Origin: an uncultured Oceanospirillaceae bacterium
GTDB lineage: Bacteria > Pseudomonadota > Gammaproteobacteria > Pseudomonadales > Balneatricaceae
Direction: 5' to 3'
Length of the DNA stretch: 49,406 bases
Assembly: GCA_937138495.1 (NCBI GenBank)
Contig: CAKZPE010000044.1
Location: forward strand, 1-49,406
Shown piece after piece: positions 9,491 to 19,495 of the stretch (positions are counted from its first letter, which is position 1; every line of letters starts with the position of its first letter). The notes beneath the pieces are model-generated. The model was not told the DNA's origin. It was given only the letters and a program-made list of their open reading frames with translations, and ran no database searches. The translations under genes were made by a program, and so were the position numbers.

Positions 9491-9967
9491 ATGCAAAAAT
9501 TTCCAATGACAGTGCATGGCGAAAAGGTACTTCGTGAAGAACTGGATGACCTGAAGACCGTTCAGCGTCCTACGGTTATCGCAGCGATTGCGGATGCCCG
9601 CGAGCACGGTGATTTGAAAGAAAATGCTGAGTACCATGCAGCGCGTGAGCAGCAGGGATTCATCGAAGGCCGGATTCAGGAGCTTGAAGGTAAGCTTGGT
9701 TCTGCTCAGATTATCGATGTTACCCAGATCCCTCACAGCGGCAAAGTTATCTTCGGTACGACCGTTGATATCATCAATCTGGATACTGACGACACTGTCA
9801 GTTACCAGATTGTCGGTGAAGATGAGGCTGATATTAAAAATCGTAAGATTTCAGTAGGCTCGCCGATTGCCCGTGCACTGGTAGGCAAGGAAGAAGGTGA
9901 TGTGGTTGTCGTTAACACGCCGGGTGGCGCTGTTGAGTATGAAATCGATCAGGTACATCACGTATAA
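9491..9967 (+). CDS. greA: Transcription elongation factor GreA
   Basis: A 158-aa cytoplasmic factor that enters the RNA polymerase secondary channel and stimulates cleavage of backtracked transcripts. The N-terminal coiled coil ends with the acidic tip region, including [20 protein letters not shown], with the D and E residues that coordinate catalytic magnesium. The C-terminal FKBP-like domain includes [31 protein letters not shown] precedes the ATG. It follows carB by 20 bases, as in pseudomonads, and a strong terminator follows. Confidence 0.97.
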   Translation: MQKFPMTVHGEKVLREELDDLKTVQRPTVIAAIADAREHGDLKENAEYHAAREQQGFIEGRIQELEGKLGSAQIIDVTQIPHSGKVIFGTTVDIINLDTDDTVSYQIVGEDEADIKNRKISVGSPIARALVGKEEGDVVVVNTPGGAVEYEIDQVHHV

Positions 9968-9989
9968 GCTTTCTGACTGTCAGAAACGA

Positions 9990-10017
9990 AGAAACCGCCA
10001 ATTGGCGGTTTCTTTTT
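9990..10017 (+). terminator. Rho-independent terminator after greA
   Basis: AGAAACCGCCAATTGGCGGTTTCT is a self-complementary hairpin (GAAACCGCC pairs with GGCGGTTTC) followed by a T-run. It closes the carAB-greA unit and can also act against minus-strand yhbY transcription. Confidence 0.9.
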
Positions 10018-10067
10018 ATCTGCATTAAATTTAATGAAGCAGATTCAGTTGTCTGTGGTCACACTGT

Positions 10068-10370
10068 TCAGCGCAACAGGTTAGACAGCTTAGGGTTCGG
10101 GTTTTGGGCGGCACGGTACAGGAGTGCAACGTTGCCAATTTCCTGAACGATTTGCGCTTCAACAATCTGGCTCATCTCTTTGATCAGGGCTTTTTTGACG
10201 GTGCGGTCACCGACAACAAACTTAACCTTGATCAGTTCGTGATCTTCCAGGGCGCGGTCTGCTTCAAGCAGAATGTTTTCGTTGAGGCCATTTCCGGCAA
10301 CGGTGAGGATCGGATTCAGGCCGTGGCCTATGCTACGGAACTGCTTCTTTTGCGCTGTGGTTAAGCTCAT
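10068..10370 (-). CDS. yhbY: Ribosome assembly RNA-binding protein YhbY (CRM domain)
   Basis: A 100-aa protein that is almost entirely one CRM/YhbY RNA-binding domain. It opens with LTTAQKKQFRSIGHGLNPIL and contains the conserved loop VAGNGLNENILLEADRAL, then IKVKFVVGDR. Family members associate with pre-50S ribosomal particles. It is divergent from rlmE, a 50S rRNA methyltransferase, across a 143-base region, the same arrangement as in E. coli and Pseudomonas. Confidence 0.95.
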   Translation of the reverse strand: MSLTTAQKKQFRSIGHGLNPILTVAGNGLNENILLEADRALEDHELIKVKFVVGDRTVKKALIKEMSQIVEAQIVQEIGNVALLYRAAQNPNPKLSNLLR

Positions 10371-10513
10371 ACTAAAATACTTGGCCTTAAAAATAATGGG
10401 GATTGCAGGCGGTTTTACAGGTTGCCTTGTAAGTGCTGCAAAATTTAGCTGCGATTTTACCTCACTTCAGCCTTCCAGAGTAGCGTTGGCTGATATTCAA
10501 TCGGTAGGTTAAT

Positions 10514-11134
10514 TTGTCCAGATCAAAAAGCAGTGGTCGTTGGCTGCAGGAACATTTCGACGATCAGTACGTAAAAAAGTCCAAAGAGGATGGTTATCGC
10601 TCCCGTGCCAGCTATAAGTTGTTGGAGCTGAACCAGAAAGATAAGCTGATCCGGCCGGGTATGACTGTCGTAGACCTTGGAGCGGCACCGGGTGGATGGT
10701 CTCAGGTTGCTGCTGAACTGGTGGGTGACAGTGGCCGTGTAGTGGCATCAGACATATTGCCGATGGACAATTTACCCGGGGTGCAGTTTATTCAGGGAGA
10801 CTTTACGGAGGAGTCTGTGCTGAATGAAATTTTACAAACCCTGGGAGATGATCTTTCAGACCTTGTAATTTCAGATATGGCCCCCAATATGAGTGGTATG
10901 TCTGCGATTGATCAGCCGGCTGCCATGTATCTTGTTGAGCTGGCGCTGGATCTGGCGCGGACAACATTGCGTCCTGGCGGTGATTTTATTGCCAAAGTCT
11001 TTCAGGGTGAGGGCTTTGATGCCTACATGCAGGATGTAAAAAGCAGTTTTACCAAGGTTTATACCCGTAAGCCGGACGCCTCCCGGGCCCGTTCCCGTGA
11101 AGTTTATATGGTTGGGCGTAATTTCCGGCCGTAA
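10514..11134 (+). CDS. rlmE: 23S rRNA (uridine-2'-O)-methyltransferase RlmE
   Basis: A 206-aa SAM-dependent enzyme (FtsJ/RrmJ) that 2'-O-methylates U2552 in the A-loop of 23S rRNA on the 50S subunit. The SAM motif is [15 protein letters not shown]. The SDMAPNMSG segment and [15 protein letters not shown] supply catalytic Asp and Lys residues. An N-terminal lysine of the K-D-K-E tetrad lies in [10 protein letters not shown]. It starts at TTG 10514 with a weak AGG upstream; no ATG fits the family N-terminus. ftsH follows 86 bases downstream. In E. coli the rlmE-ftsH pair is heat-shock induced, but I did not find a convincing sigma-32 promoter here. Confidence 0.96.
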   Translation: MSRSKSSGRWLQEHFDDQYVKKSKEDGYRSRASYKLLELNQKDKLIRPGMTVVDLGAAPGGWSQVAAELVGDSGRVVASDILPMDNLPGVQFIQGDFTEESVLNEILQTLGDDLSDLVISDMAPNMSGMSAIDQPAAMYLVELALDLARTTLRPGGDFIAKVFQGEGFDAYMQDVKSSFTKVYTRKPDASRARSREVYMVGRNFRP

Positions 11135-11220
11135 ATATGGTCAAAGCCACTGAAGTACTGTAGTTTTTGCAGGCTTGGGTTTTACGACACAAAGATAAGT
11201 AGCAAACAGAGGGTCATCCT

Positions 11221-13215
11221 TTGAACGATATGGCGAAAAATTTAGTACTGTGGCTGGTAATCGCGGCAGTGCTGCTGACAGTGTTTAATAATTTCAGCGG
11301 CGAAACCAGTTCGCAGTCGCTGAATTATTCTGAGTTCATCACTGAGGTGAAGGACGACAGAGTCAGCAAGGTAATTATTGATGGTTATACCATTGAAGGC
11401 TTCCGTAAAAACGGTGAGCGCTTCCAGACGGTACGTCCGGCGTTGCAGGACCCGAAACTGGTTGATGATCTGTATAACCACAATGTCATCATTGAAGGTA
11501 AGCAGCCTGAAAAGCAAAGTGTCTGGACACAGTTACTGGTAGCCAGCTTCCCGATTCTGGTCATTATTGCGGTGTTTATGTTCTTCATGCGCCAGATGCA
11601 GGGCGGCGGTGGCGGCAAAGGCGGCCCGATGTCATTCGGTAAGTCTAAAGCGCGGATGATGAGCGAAGATCAGATCAAGACGACATTCGAAGACGTTGCC
11701 GGTGTTGAAGAAGCGAAAGAGGAAGTGAAAGAGCTGGTTGATTACCTGCGTGATCCCGGCAAGTTCCAGCGTCTGGGTGGTCATATCCCCCGCGGTGTTC
11801 TGATGGCGGGTAGTCCGGGTACCGGTAAAACGTTGCTGGCTAAAGCCATTGCCGGTGAAGCGAAAGTACCGTTCTTTACTATTTCAGGTTCTGATTTTGT
11901 AGAGATGTTTGTCGGTGTGGGTGCGTCCCGTGTCCGTGACATGTTTGAGCAGGCGAAGAAGAATGCGCCGTGTATCATCTTTATTGATGAGATTGATGCC
12001 GTGGGTCGCCACCGTGGTGTGGGTATGGGTGGCGGTAACGATGAGCGTGAGCAAACCCTGAACCAGCTGCTGGTTGAAATGGACGGCTTTGAAGGCACGG
12101 AAGGTATCATCGTAATTGCAGCGACTAACCGTCCTGATGTACTGGATCCTGCGCTGTTGCGTCCGGGCCGTTTCGACCGTCAGGTGCATGTCGGTCTGCC
12201 GGATATCCGTGGCCGTGAACAGATCCTGAAAGTGCACATGCGTAAAGTGCCATTAGGTGATGACGTTAAGCCTGAGCTGATTGCCCGTGGTACCCCTGGT
12301 TTCTCCGGTGCTGATCTGGCTAACCTGGTGAACGAGGCTGCTTTGTTTGCTGCCCGTGCCAGCAAGCGTACCGTTGGTATGGATCAGTTCGAAAAAGCTA
12401 AAGATAAAATCATGATGGGTGCTGAGCGTAAGTCGATGGTGATGTCTTACGAAGAGCGTCTGAATACCGCGTACCATGAGTCCGGACACGCAATTGTTGG
12501 TCGTCTGCTGCCAGATCATGATCCGGTTTATAAGGTATCTATCATTCCTCGCGGCCGGGCACTGGGTGTCACCATGTTCCTGCCGGAAGAAGACCGTTAT
12601 AGCCATAGCCGTAAAATGCTACTGGCTAATATCTGTAGCCTGTATGGCGGACGTATTGCTGAAGAAATGACGCTGGGTAAAGAAGGTGTGACCACCGGTG
12701 CCTCCAACGATATTCAGCGGGCAACCAGCATTGCCAGAAATATGGTGACGCGCTGGGGTCTGAGTGAAGAACTGGGGCCGCTGCTGTACGATGAGGAAGA
12801 GTCTGATCCGTTCAACCGTGGTTACGGTCAGGGCAGTAAGCCGATTTCTGAAGAGTTGCAGCGGAAGATAGATGCAACTACCCGTAAGATTATTGATGAC
12901 TGCTATGGTCAGGCTTATCAGATGCTGGAAGATAACCGCGATATCCTGGAAACCATGACGCAGGCGCTGATGAAGTATGAGACGATTGATTCGTCACAGA
13001 TTGATCAGTTAATGGCGCGCGAAGATGTTTCTGAGCCGGAAGGCTGGAGTGAAAACGACGCGAAGAAGGATGGTCCTAAGTCTGATTCTTCTGATTCTTC
13101 TGAGTCTGATAAGGATGATTCTGATGCTGAAGAAAATAAAGCATCTGATGATATGCCGCGTGATGATGACGAGTCCCGTGATCAGCCGGATGCGCCGGAT
13201 CAGAATCTGCATTAA
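11221..13215 (+). CDS. ftsH: ATP-dependent zinc metalloprotease FtsH
   Basis: A 664-aa membrane-anchored AAA+ protease that degrades misassembled membrane proteins and short-lived regulators. Order: TM1 (residues 7-24), periplasmic domain, TM2 (about 107-125), AAA domain with Walker A GSPGTGKT, Walker [11 protein letters not shown] and an SRH arginine stretch RPGRFDRQ, then the zinc site HESGH in the peptidase domain. I call TTG at 11221: GAGGG lies 7 bases upstream, whereas the ATG at 11230 would be 16 bases away, and the resulting MNDMAKNL start matches pseudomonad FtsH. The last 60 or so residues are a very acidic Asp/Ser/Glu-rich tail, longer than in E. coli (644 aa). Confidence 0.97.
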   Translation: MNDMAKNLVLWLVIAAVLLTVFNNFSGETSSQSLNYSEFITEVKDDRVSKVIIDGYTIEGFRKNGERFQTVRPALQDPKLVDDLYNHNVIIEGKQPEKQSVWTQLLVASFPILVIIAVFMFFMRQMQGGGGGKGGPMSFGKSKARMMSEDQIKTTFEDVAGVEEAKEEVKELVDYLRDPGKFQRLGGHIPRGVLMAGSPGTGKTLLAKAIAGEAKVPFFTISGSDFVEMFVGVGASRVRDMFEQAKKNAPCIIFIDEIDAVGRHRGVGMGGGNDEREQTLNQLLVEMDGFEGTEGIIVIAATNRPDVLDPALLRPGRFDRQVHVGLPDIRGREQILKVHMRKVPLGDDVKPELIARGTPGFSGADLANLVNEAALFAARASKRTVGMDQFEKAKDKIMMGAERKSMVMSYEERLNTAYHESGHAIVGRLLPDHDPVYKVSIIPRGRALGVTMFLPEEDRYSHSRKMLLANICSLYGGRIAEEMTLGKEGVTTGASNDIQRATSIARNMVTRWGLSEELGPLLYDEEESDPFNRGYGQGSKPISEELQRKIDATTRKIIDDCYGQAYQMLEDNRDILETMTQALMKYETIDSSQIDQLMAREDVSEPEGWSENDAKKDGPKSDSSDSSESDKDDSDAEENKASDDMPRDDDESRDQPDAPDQNLH

Positions 13216-13235
13216 TCCGTGTGGTTGAAATCTGA

Positions 13236-13268
13236 AAAAGGTCAGCACATTTCTGTGCTGGCCTTTTT
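13236..13268 (+). terminator. Rho-independent terminator after ftsH
   Basis: AAAAGGTCAGCACA pairs with TGTGCTGGCCTTTT (one G-U) around a four-base loop and runs into Ts. It separates ftsH from folP, although folP begins only about 30 bases later and may be reached by read-through. Confidence 0.85.
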
Positions 13269-13294
13269 ACGTTCTGAAATAGGAACAGTGACGA

Positions 13295-14161
13295 ATGAGT
13301 GATTTAAATCAGTTTCAGTTTGCGTCCCGCCGGTTAGATTTAACCCGTCCGCAGGTGATGGGCATTGTGAATGTAACCCCGGATTCGTTCTCCGATGGCG
13401 GCACACTTTATTCCTCTGAAAAGCTGTCGGTGCAGCGGGCGATTGACCGCGCATTACAGATGGTTGAGCAGGGGGCCGCTTTTATTGACATTGGCGGGGA
13501 GTCGACCCGGCCGGGTGCAACACCGGTTGGTGTGCAGGAAGAAATGAACCGGGTGCTGCCAGTGGTTGAGCGGCTCAATCGTGAAGTAGATGCAATTATC
13601 TCTGTGGATACAAGCTCGCCGGAAGTTATCAGCGAGGCGGCTGTGCTGGGTGCGGGGCTGATCAACGATGTGCGGGCGCTGGGTAAGGAAGGGGCGCTTG
13701 AGGCTGCTGCTGCCAGTGGTTTACCGGTGTGTCTGATGCATATGCAGGGCAGCCCTGCGACGATGCAGGATGCGCCGGTCTACAGTGATGTGATTGATGA
13801 AGTTGAGGCGTTTCTTGCGGCGCGTATAGCAGCCTGTGAGGCTGCGGGCATTGACCGGCAGAAGATTATTCTTGATCCGGGGTTTGGGTTTGGCAAAACC
13901 CTGGAACATAACTTACGGCTGTTGAATCAGCTTGAGCAGTTGCACCGTCTTAAATGTCCGTTGCTGCTGGGAACATCCCGCAAGAGTATGATTGATCATG
14001 TGCTGAGTAAGCCGGTTGATCAGCGCTTGTCCGGTGGCCTGGCAACGGTGGCGTTAGGTGTAACAAAAGGTGCGGCTATTTTCCGGGTGCATGATGTACA
14101 GGAAACGGCTGACGTGGTGCGGATGTGTGAAGCGGTAATGGCAGAACGTAAGCCGGCATAA
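13295..14161 (+). CDS. folP: Dihydropteroate synthase
   Basis: A 288-aa TIM-barrel enzyme that condenses 6-hydroxymethyl-7,8-dihydropterin pyrophosphate with p-aminobenzoate in folate synthesis; it is the sulfonamide target. Conserved segments in order are [60 protein letters not shown] and [12 protein letters not shown] 13295 follows AGGA at good spacing. The folP-glmM pair after ftsH is the standard gammaproteobacterial order. Confidence 0.97.
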   Translation: MSDLNQFQFASRRLDLTRPQVMGIVNVTPDSFSDGGTLYSSEKLSVQRAIDRALQMVEQGAAFIDIGGESTRPGATPVGVQEEMNRVLPVVERLNREVDAIISVDTSSPEVISEAAVLGAGLINDVRALGKEGALEAAAASGLPVCLMHMQGSPATMQDAPVYSDVIDEVEAFLAARIAACEAAGIDRQKIILDPGFGFGKTLEHNLRLLNQLEQLHRLKCPLLLGTSRKSMIDHVLSKPVDQRLSGGLATVALGVTKGAAIFRVHDVQETADVVRMCEAVMAERKPA

Positions 14162-14222
14162 CAGTGTGGAGTGTGGCCGTGTTAGTGTATTAACCGGTTT
14201 GCAGGAGCAGAAAGGAAATAAC

Positions 14223-15563
14223 ATGACAAAACGATATTTTGGTACTGATGGTATTCGCGGCAAAGTGGGCACTGCACCGATAACCCCGGATTTTATGCTG
14301 AAGCTGGGCTGGGCGGCCGGAAAAGTATTTGCGCGTGAAGGCCGCAGTAAAATTATTATCGGTAAAGATACCCGTATTTCCGGCTATATGTTTGAGTCAG
14401 CGCTGGAAGCCGGGCTTTCTGCTGCAGGTGTGGATGTGCTGCTGCTGGGGCCAATGCCTACGCCGGCGATTGCCTATCTGACCCGTACGTTTAATGCCAA
14501 TGCCGGCATTGTTATCAGTGCATCGCACAATCCTTATTATGATAATGGCATTAAGTTCTTTTCTGATCAGGGTACTAAATTGTCGGATGATATTGAGCAT
14601 GCGATAGAGGCTCAGTTGGATCTGGCCCTGACAACTGTGGATGCTGCTGAGCTGGGTAAAGTGCGCCGTATTGATGATGCTGCCGGCCGTTATATTGAAT
14701 TTTGTAAAGGAACAGTGAATGCCGGTTTTAGCCTGAAAGGGCTGAAGGTCGTGGTTGACTGTGCAAACGGTGCAACGTATCACGTTGCGCCTCAGGTCTT
14801 CAGTGAGTTGGGGGCTGAGGTTGTAACTATCGGTGCGGGTCCTGACGGACTGAACATCAACAATGGTTGCGGAGCGACGTCCACGGAAGCGTTACAGGCG
14901 GCGGTAGCTGAGCATCAGGCAGATCTGGGTATTGCGCTGGATGGTGACGGTGACCGGGTGATCATGGCAGATCATAACGGTGTGCAGGTGGACGGAGATG
15001 AACTGTTATTCATTATGGCCATGCAGATGCACCGTGAGGGGCGTCTGAATGGCGGTGTGGTTGGTACCCTGATGACTAATTTCGGTCTGGAGCAGGCGCT
15101 GCAGAAAGCAGCGATTCCTTTTATGCGGGCCAAAGTGGGTGACCGCTATGTGATGGAAGCGCTGGCGGCAAACGAATGGCTGTTGGGTGGTGAATCATCC
15201 GGGCATCTGGTGTGCCGTGATGTAACCACTACCGGTGATGGCATTGTTGCTGCCCTGCAAGTGCTTAAAGCGATGGTGGCGAACGGCAAGTCCCTGGCTG
15301 ATCTGAAAGGCGAAATGACTAAAATGCCACAAACTATGATCAATGTGCGCCTGGCAGAAAAAATCGATGTCGTAAGCTTACCTGACGTGCAGACAGCCGT
15401 TGCTGATGTGGAAGCGCGTCTTGGTGACCGGGGGCGGGTGCTGTTGCGTCCTTCCGGTACTGAGCCGCTGGTGCGGGTCATGGTAGAAGGGGATGATGCT
15501 GATTGGGTTGCAGGGCTGACTGCTGAACTGGCGGCGGCTGTAGAGGCGGCGATAGCGGCCTGA
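14223..15563 (+). CDS. glmM: Phosphoglucosamine mutase
   Basis: A 446-aa enzyme that converts glucosamine-6-phosphate to glucosamine-1-phosphate for UDP-GlcNAc, peptidoglycan and LPS. The protein opens with [14 protein letters not shown]. The catalytic phosphoserine is Ser101 in [16 protein letters not shown], the metal loop is DGDGDR, the sugar-binding loop GGESSGH, and the phosphate-binding loop [12 protein letters not shown]. The frame is open from 14166, but AAAGGA sits just before ATG 14223, and that start matches the 445-aa E. coli enzyme. Confidence 0.97.
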   Translation: MTKRYFGTDGIRGKVGTAPITPDFMLKLGWAAGKVFAREGRSKIIIGKDTRISGYMFESALEAGLSAAGVDVLLLGPMPTPAIAYLTRTFNANAGIVISASHNPYYDNGIKFFSDQGTKLSDDIEHAIEAQLDLALTTVDAAELGKVRRIDDAAGRYIEFCKGTVNAGFSLKGLKVVVDCANGATYHVAPQVFSELGAEVVTIGAGPDGLNINNGCGATSTEALQAAVAEHQADLGIALDGDGDRVIMADHNGVQVDGDELLFIMAMQMHREGRLNGGVVGTLMTNFGLEQALQKAAIPFMRAKVGDRYVMEALAANEWLLGGESSGHLVCRDVTTTGDGIVAALQVLKAMVANGKSLADLKGEMTKMPQTMINVRLAEKIDVVSLPDVQTAVADVEARLGDRGRVLLRPSGTEPLVRVMVEGDDADWVAGLTAELAAAVEAAIAA

Positions 15564-15641
15564 TTTGCTTGATTCATAAAGCGTTTTTAGTGGTGGGCTG
15601 GTCTTTGTTATGACTTATTCCGTCACAGCATTGTTAAGATC

Positions 15642-15670
15642 TTGTAACTTATTTTGAAACTGGGTACTAT
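15642..15670 (+). promoter_or_regulatory. Putative sigma-70 promoter for tpiA-secG-tRNA-Leu
   Basis: TTGTAA at 15642-15647 and TACTAT at 15665-15670 with a 17-base spacer, ending 28 bases before the tpiA start. The spacing is ideal; each box differs from consensus at one or two positions. Confidence 0.5.
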
Positions 15671-15698
15671 GTGCGCCGCCTTACACAGAGGAAATCAT

Positions 15699-16463
15699 AT
15701 GCGTAAAACAATCGTTGCCGGTAACTGGAAAATGAACGGGACCCGTGAAGCAAACCGGGAACTGCTGAGCCAGTTAGTAGCAGGGGTAAAGGTTGCGCAG
15801 GGTGTAGAGGTTCTGGTGTGTCCGCCGGCTGTGTATCTTGATCAGGCAACAGCGCTGGTTAAAGATACCGCGATTAAAGTGGGTGCCCAAAACGTCAGTG
15901 ATCAGCCGAAAGGTGCTTTCACTGGTGAAATTGCCTTGCCTATGCTGCAGGACCTGGGGTGCGAATACGTACTTCTGGGGCATTCGGAGCGCCGCACTCT
16001 GTTCGCAGAGACTGATGCGCAGGTAGCGGATAAGTTCGCTGCTGCACTGGATGCTGATATCGTGCCTGTATTATGTATAGGTGAAACGCTGGAACAGCGT
16101 GAAGCATCGCAAACACTGCCGGTTGTGGCTGCTCAGGTAGCAGCGGTTGTTGATCGGGTAGGCATTGCGGCGATGGCGCAGACTGTGATTGCTTACGAGC
16201 CGGTCTGGGCAATTGGTACAGGGTTAACTGCAACCCCTCAGCAAGCTCAGGAAGTGCATGCGGCGATTCGCGCACAACTGAAAAAGCTTGATGCTGATGT
16301 CGCGGATTCTGTATCAATTCTGTATGGTGGCAGCATGAACGCCGGTAACGCAGCTGAGCTCCTGTCAGAACAGGATATCGATGGCGGTCTGGTTGGTGGT
16401 GCCTCTTTGAAGGCGGAAGATTTTTTGACGATCTGTGGCGCTGCCGCAGCGCGTCTGAAGTGA
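15699..16463 (+). CDS. tpiA: Triosephosphate isomerase
   Basis: A 254-aa TIM-barrel enzyme that interconverts dihydroxyacetone phosphate and glyceraldehyde-3-phosphate. The active-site lysine is Lys11 in GNWKMNG, the electrophilic histidine is in LLGHSERR, the catalytic glutamate is in AYEPVWAIGTG, and the phosphate loop is LYGGSMN. I start it at ATG 15699 after AGAGGA; the 15 codons upstream in the open frame are not part of the family. secG follows 12 bases on, as in many gammaproteobacteria. Confidence 0.98.
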   Translation: MRKTIVAGNWKMNGTREANRELLSQLVAGVKVAQGVEVLVCPPAVYLDQATALVKDTAIKVGAQNVSDQPKGAFTGEIALPMLQDLGCEYVLLGHSERRTLFAETDAQVADKFAAALDADIVPVLCIGETLEQREASQTLPVVAAQVAAVVDRVGIAAMAQTVIAYEPVWAIGTGLTATPQQAQEVHAAIRAQLKKLDADVADSVSILYGGSMNAGNAAELLSEQDIDGGLVGGASLKAEDFLTICGAAAARLK

Positions 16464-16475
16464 GTGAATAGTTAA

Positions 16476-16835
16476 ATGGAAACTCTGGTTCTTGCGGTAC
16501 ATGTTTTATTAGCGGCAGCGATTATTGCTCTGGTTCTGTTACAACAGGGTAAAGGCGCAGAAGCCGGTGCTGCTTTTGGTAGCGGTGCATCTCAGACTGT
16601 ATTCGGTAGTCAGGGTTCCGGTTCTTTCCTGAGTCGAATGACTGGCATACTGGCGGTTGGCCTGTTTGCAACCAGTTTTGTTTTGGCTGTTTACGCGAAA
16701 GATAAAGCCGGTACGGTAACTGACGCCGGTATTCCTTCCGCTGCTGTGGTTGAGCAGGTGCAACAGGCTGATGAGCTGCCTGTTCTGGAAGAAAGCGCTG
16801 CGCCTGCCGATGCAGATGTACCGCCCGCAGAATAA
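16476..16835 (+). CDS. secG: Preprotein translocase subunit SecG
   Basis: A 119-aa inner-membrane subunit that assists SecYE during SecA-driven export. TM1 covers about residues 3-21. The conserved cytoplasmic loop QGKGAEAGAAFGSGASQTVFGS follows, then FLSRMTGILAVGLFATSFVLA as TM2. The tail after residue 78 is acidic and Ala/Pro-rich, typical of this subunit. tRNA-Leu begins 10 bases after the stop codon, so the two are probably on one transcript. Confidence 0.96.
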   Translation: METLVLAVHVLLAAAIIALVLLQQGKGAEAGAAFGSGASQTVFGSQGSGSFLSRMTGILAVGLFATSFVLAVYAKDKAGTVTDAGIPSAAVVEQVQQADELPVLEESAAPADADVPPAE

Positions 16836-16845
16836 ACCTATATTT

Positions 16846-16932
16846 GCCGAAGTGGTGGAATTGGTAGACACGCCATCTTGAGGGGGTGGTGACCTAATGG
16901 TCGTGCGGGTTCAAGTCCCGCCTTCGGCACCA
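16846..16932 (+). tRNA. tRNA-Leu (anticodon GAG)
   Basis: An 87-nt tRNA with encoded CCA and a long variable arm (GTGACCTAATGGTCGT region) as expected of a class II tRNA. The anticodon loop CTTGAGG gives GAG. The T-arm GGGTTCAAGTCCC and acceptor GCCGAAG/CTTCGGC pair well. It corresponds to E. coli leuU, which also follows secG. Confidence 0.96.
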
Positions 16933-17018
16933 ATTCATTGTTCAGTAGTGATACTGAAACAGTCGGATAGCCAAACTTTACTCAGAAATGAGAAGATTGG
17001 TCCTCTAAAGTCCTGTTA

Positions 17019-17047
17019 TTGCTAAACAGGCTCGGTGAGATTATAAT
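17019..17047 (+). promoter_or_regulatory. Sigma-70 promoter of tRNA-fMet and the rimP-nusA operon
   Basis: TTGCTA at 17019-17024, exactly 17 bases, then a perfect TATAAT at 17042-17047. The start point would fall about 10-15 bases before the initiator tRNA. Confidence 0.8.
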
Positions 17048-17065
17048 ACCCACCGGTTTTTTTGA

Positions 17066-17142
<77 letters not shown>

Positions 17143-17317
17143 AAAAACAGCAGTTCAAGCTGCTGGTAGCCAAAAGATATTTTTTTATTAGATCTTTTTC
17201 TGCCAACACAGCGGCGTGCTGTCGCTTCATGCAGGTCTGTACGTATGAAGTGTTTTACTTAAGTGTATGTTATCTAAAGTAAAACGGAATCGGAGTGATT
17301 CGGTTCGCGCGGTGTTT

Positions 17318-17346
17318 AGCGTAATAAAATACTGTTTTATTACGCT
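17318..17346 (+). other. Perfect 12-bp inverted repeat in the rimP leader
   Basis: AGCGTAATAAAA and TTTTATTACGCT flank a 5-base loop. The lower strand of the stem is not followed by a T-run. It may be an RNase III type processing stem between the tRNA and the mRNA, or a DNA operator. The arms are A/T rich, unlike neighbouring structures. Confidence 0.6.
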
Positions 17347-17374
17347 AGGTACCGTTCAATTAGTACGCTGATTG

Positions 17375-17396
17375 GCCCCTTTTTAGGGGCTTTTTC
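17375..17396 (+). terminator. Terminator in the leader between tRNA-fMet and rimP
   Basis: GCCCCT and AGGGGC around TTTT, followed by TTTTT. It lies about 90 bases before rimP. It ends some tRNA transcripts, and read-through would feed the operon. Together with the upstream dyad, the 340 bases from 17143 to 17482 hold no gene and appear to be a regulatory leader. Confidence 0.85.
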
Positions 17397-17471
17397 GTAC
17401 TTGTGGCTCAGGAATGCCGCGAAAGTAATGGGTCACAGACCCATTTTTTATTGGTTTTAACTAGTCAGTCT

Positions 17472-17475
17472 GAGG
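17472..17475 (+). promoter_or_regulatory. Ribosome binding site favouring the GTG start of rimP
   Basis: GAGG lies 7 bases before GTG 17483 and 19 bases before the next in-frame ATG (17495), so the GTG is the likelier start. Confidence 0.55.
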
Positions 17476-17482
17476 TTTTTGC

Positions 17483-17941
17483 GTGTCCGCAAAGATGAGT
17501 ACTTTAGAAGCACTGATCGAGCCGTCTGTAGTGGCGCTGGGTCTGGAGCTTTGGGGCATTGAGATGCTGTCGCAGGGGCGGCAAAGCATGCTGCGTGTCT
17601 ATATCGATTCAGAGAACGGCGTAGGTGTTGATGACTGTGCAAATGTCAGTCGTCAGATCAGCGGTGTTCTGGACGTAGAAGATCCGATCAGCGGTGAATA
17701 TACGCTGGAGGTATCCTCACCGGGGATGGATCGTCCGTTATTTAAACTGTCGCAGTATCAGGACTACATCGGTCATGTGGTTCAGCTGCGTTTACGGATG
17801 CCGTTTGATGGCCGTCGCAAATTTAAGGGCGTACTGAATGGTATCGAAGATGAAGATATCGTGTTGGTTGTTGACGCGGATGAATATTTATTGCCAATCG
17901 ATCATATCGAAAAGGCAAATATTGTTCCGCAGTTTAAATAA
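17483..17941 (+). CDS. rimP: Ribosome maturation factor RimP
   Basis: A 152-aa factor required for maturation of the 30S subunit. The N-terminal alpha/beta domain contains LELWGIEML, RVYIDSENGVGVDDC and the hallmark YTLEVSSPGMDRPLF. The C-terminal SH3-like barrel contains FKGVLNGIEDEDIVL. It starts at GTG 17483. First protein gene of the nusA-infB operon. Confidence 0.95.
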   Translation: MSAKMSTLEALIEPSVVALGLELWGIEMLSQGRQSMLRVYIDSENGVGVDDCANVSRQISGVLDVEDPISGEYTLEVSSPGMDRPLFKLSQYQDYIGHVVQLRLRMPFDGRRKFKGVLNGIEDEDIVLVVDADEYLLPIDHIEKANIVPQFK

Positions 17942-17980
17942 CCCACGGACAGGATTGGAATTTGAGGTAGGGGCAGTTGC

Positions 17981-19471
17981 ATGAATAAAGAAATTCTCCT
18001 GGTTGCTGAAGCGGTTTCTAACGAAAAGGATGTTTCCAAAGAAGTAATCTTTGAAGCCATCGAGTTAGCGCTGGCGACCGCGACTAAAAAACGTTACGAC
18101 GAAGAAGCGGAAATCCGTGTAGTGATCGACCGTGAAACCGGTGATTACGAAACATTCCGTCGCTGGGATGTTGTGAGCAACGAAGCAGTACCATTGCTGG
18201 GTACTGAGCTGACAATGGAAGAAGCGGAAGAAATTGACAGCAAACTGCAGCCTGGTGATGTTCACGAAGAGCAGGTTGAGTCTGTTAAGTTCGGCCGGAT
18301 CGCTGCCCAGACTGCAAAACAGGTGATTGTTCAGAAGGTACGTGAAGCAGAGCGCGCTAAAGTGGTTGCGCTGTATAGCGACCGTATCGGCGATCTGATT
18401 TCCGGTTCTGTTAAGAAAGTTACCCGTGACAACATCATTGTTGATCTGGGGAACAATGCTGAAGCGGTACTGCCGCGTGATCAGTTACTGCCACGTGAAG
18501 CGTTCCGCATGGGCGACCGCATCCGTGCAGTTTTGCATGAAATCCGCACTGAAGGCCGTGGCCCTCAGCTGGTGATGAGCCGTGTAAGCAATCAGATGCT
18601 GATTGAGCTTTTCCGTATTGAAGTACCTGAAATTTCGGAAGAAGTTATCGAGATTCGTGCGGCAGCCCGCGATCCGGGATCCCGTGCAAAGATTGCAGTT
18701 AAAACCAATGACGGACGTATTGATCCGGTTGGCGCCTGTGTCGGTATGCGTGGGGCACGTGTACAGGCTGTTTCTAACGAACTGGGCGGCGAGCGTGTTG
18801 ATATCATCCTGTGGGATGACAACCCGGCACAGCTGGTTATCAATGCGATGTCTCCGGCAGATGTGGCGTCCATCGTTGTTGATGAAGAAACCCGCTCAAT
18901 GGATGTTGCTGTTGCTGAAGAAAATCTGGCGATGGCAATTGGTCGCAGTGGTCAGAACGTGCGTCTGGCTGCTGATCTGACTGAGTGGAAACTGAATGTT
19001 ATGACTGAAGACGAAGCGGCTGAGAAGCAGCAGTCCGAAGTCGGTTCAATTTTAGAAACCTTTGCCAAGCATCTGGATGTTGATGATGACATCGCAGAAG
19101 TCCTGATCGATGAAGGCTTCACTTCTCTGGAAGAAGTGGCCTATGTACCGGTCGACGAGATGCTGGAAATAGAGGGTTTCGACGAAGAAATCGTTGAAGA
19201 GCTGCGTAACCGCGCGAAAGATGCTCTGCTGAACCTGGCACTGGCTAGCGAAGAGAAGCTGGAAAGTGCTGAGCCGGCGCAGGACTTGTTGGAAATGGAA
19301 GGTATGGAGCGTCATCTGGCGTTTGTACTGGCCAGCAAGGGCATCGTCACTATGGAAGACCTGGCGGAACAGGCTGTTGAAGATCTGCTTGATATCGAAG
19401 AGCTGGATGAAGAAAAAGCAGCAGCACTGATCATGACTGCCCGGGCACCATGGTTTGCGGACGAAGAATAA
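17981..19471 (+). CDS. nusA: Transcription termination/antitermination factor NusA
   Basis: A 496-aa RNA polymerase-binding factor that controls pausing, intrinsic termination and antitermination. The N-terminal polymerase-binding domain is at about 1-125, then S1 ([20 protein letters not shown]), KH1 ([20 protein letters not shown]) and KH2 ([20 protein letters not shown]). Two acidic C-terminal repeats ([20 protein letters not shown] and the region around [17 protein letters not shown]) match gammaproteobacterial NusA. A strong GAGGTAGGGG precedes the ATG. In E. coli NusA autoregulates this operon through the leader; the terminator at 17375 fits that picture. Confidence 0.98.
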   Translation: MNKEILLVAEAVSNEKDVSKEVIFEAIELALATATKKRYDEEAEIRVVIDRETGDYETFRRWDVVSNEAVPLLGTELTMEEAEEIDSKLQPGDVHEEQVESVKFGRIAAQTAKQVIVQKVREAERAKVVALYSDRIGDLISGSVKKVTRDNIIVDLGNNAEAVLPRDQLLPREAFRMGDRIRAVLHEIRTEGRGPQLVMSRVSNQMLIELFRIEVPEISEEVIEIRAAARDPGSRAKIAVKTNDGRIDPVGACVGMRGARVQAVSNELGGERVDIILWDDNPAQLVINAMSPADVASIVVDEETRSMDVAVAEENLAMAIGRSGQNVRLAADLTEWKLNVMTEDEAAEKQQSEVGSILETFAKHLDVDDDIAEVLIDEGFTSLEEVAYVPVDEMLEIEGFDEEIVEELRNRAKDALLNLALASEEKLESAEPAQDLLEMEGMERHLAFVLASKGIVTMEDLAEQAVEDLLDIEELDEEKAAALIMTARAPWFADEE

Positions 19472-19495
19472 GGTCAACGTAGGAGAGTAACGAAT

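Noticed and set aside
6348..9506. A very long open frame (over 1000 codons) antisense to carB
   Set aside because: It is a by-product of carB codon usage. The peptide is rich in His, Arg, Thr and Gln with no family resemblance, and there is no plausible ribosome binding site.
10371..10513. Heat-shock promoter for rlmE-ftsH
   Set aside because: CTTGTAA and CTTGGCC occur, but no CCCCAT-like -10 box at a suitable distance.
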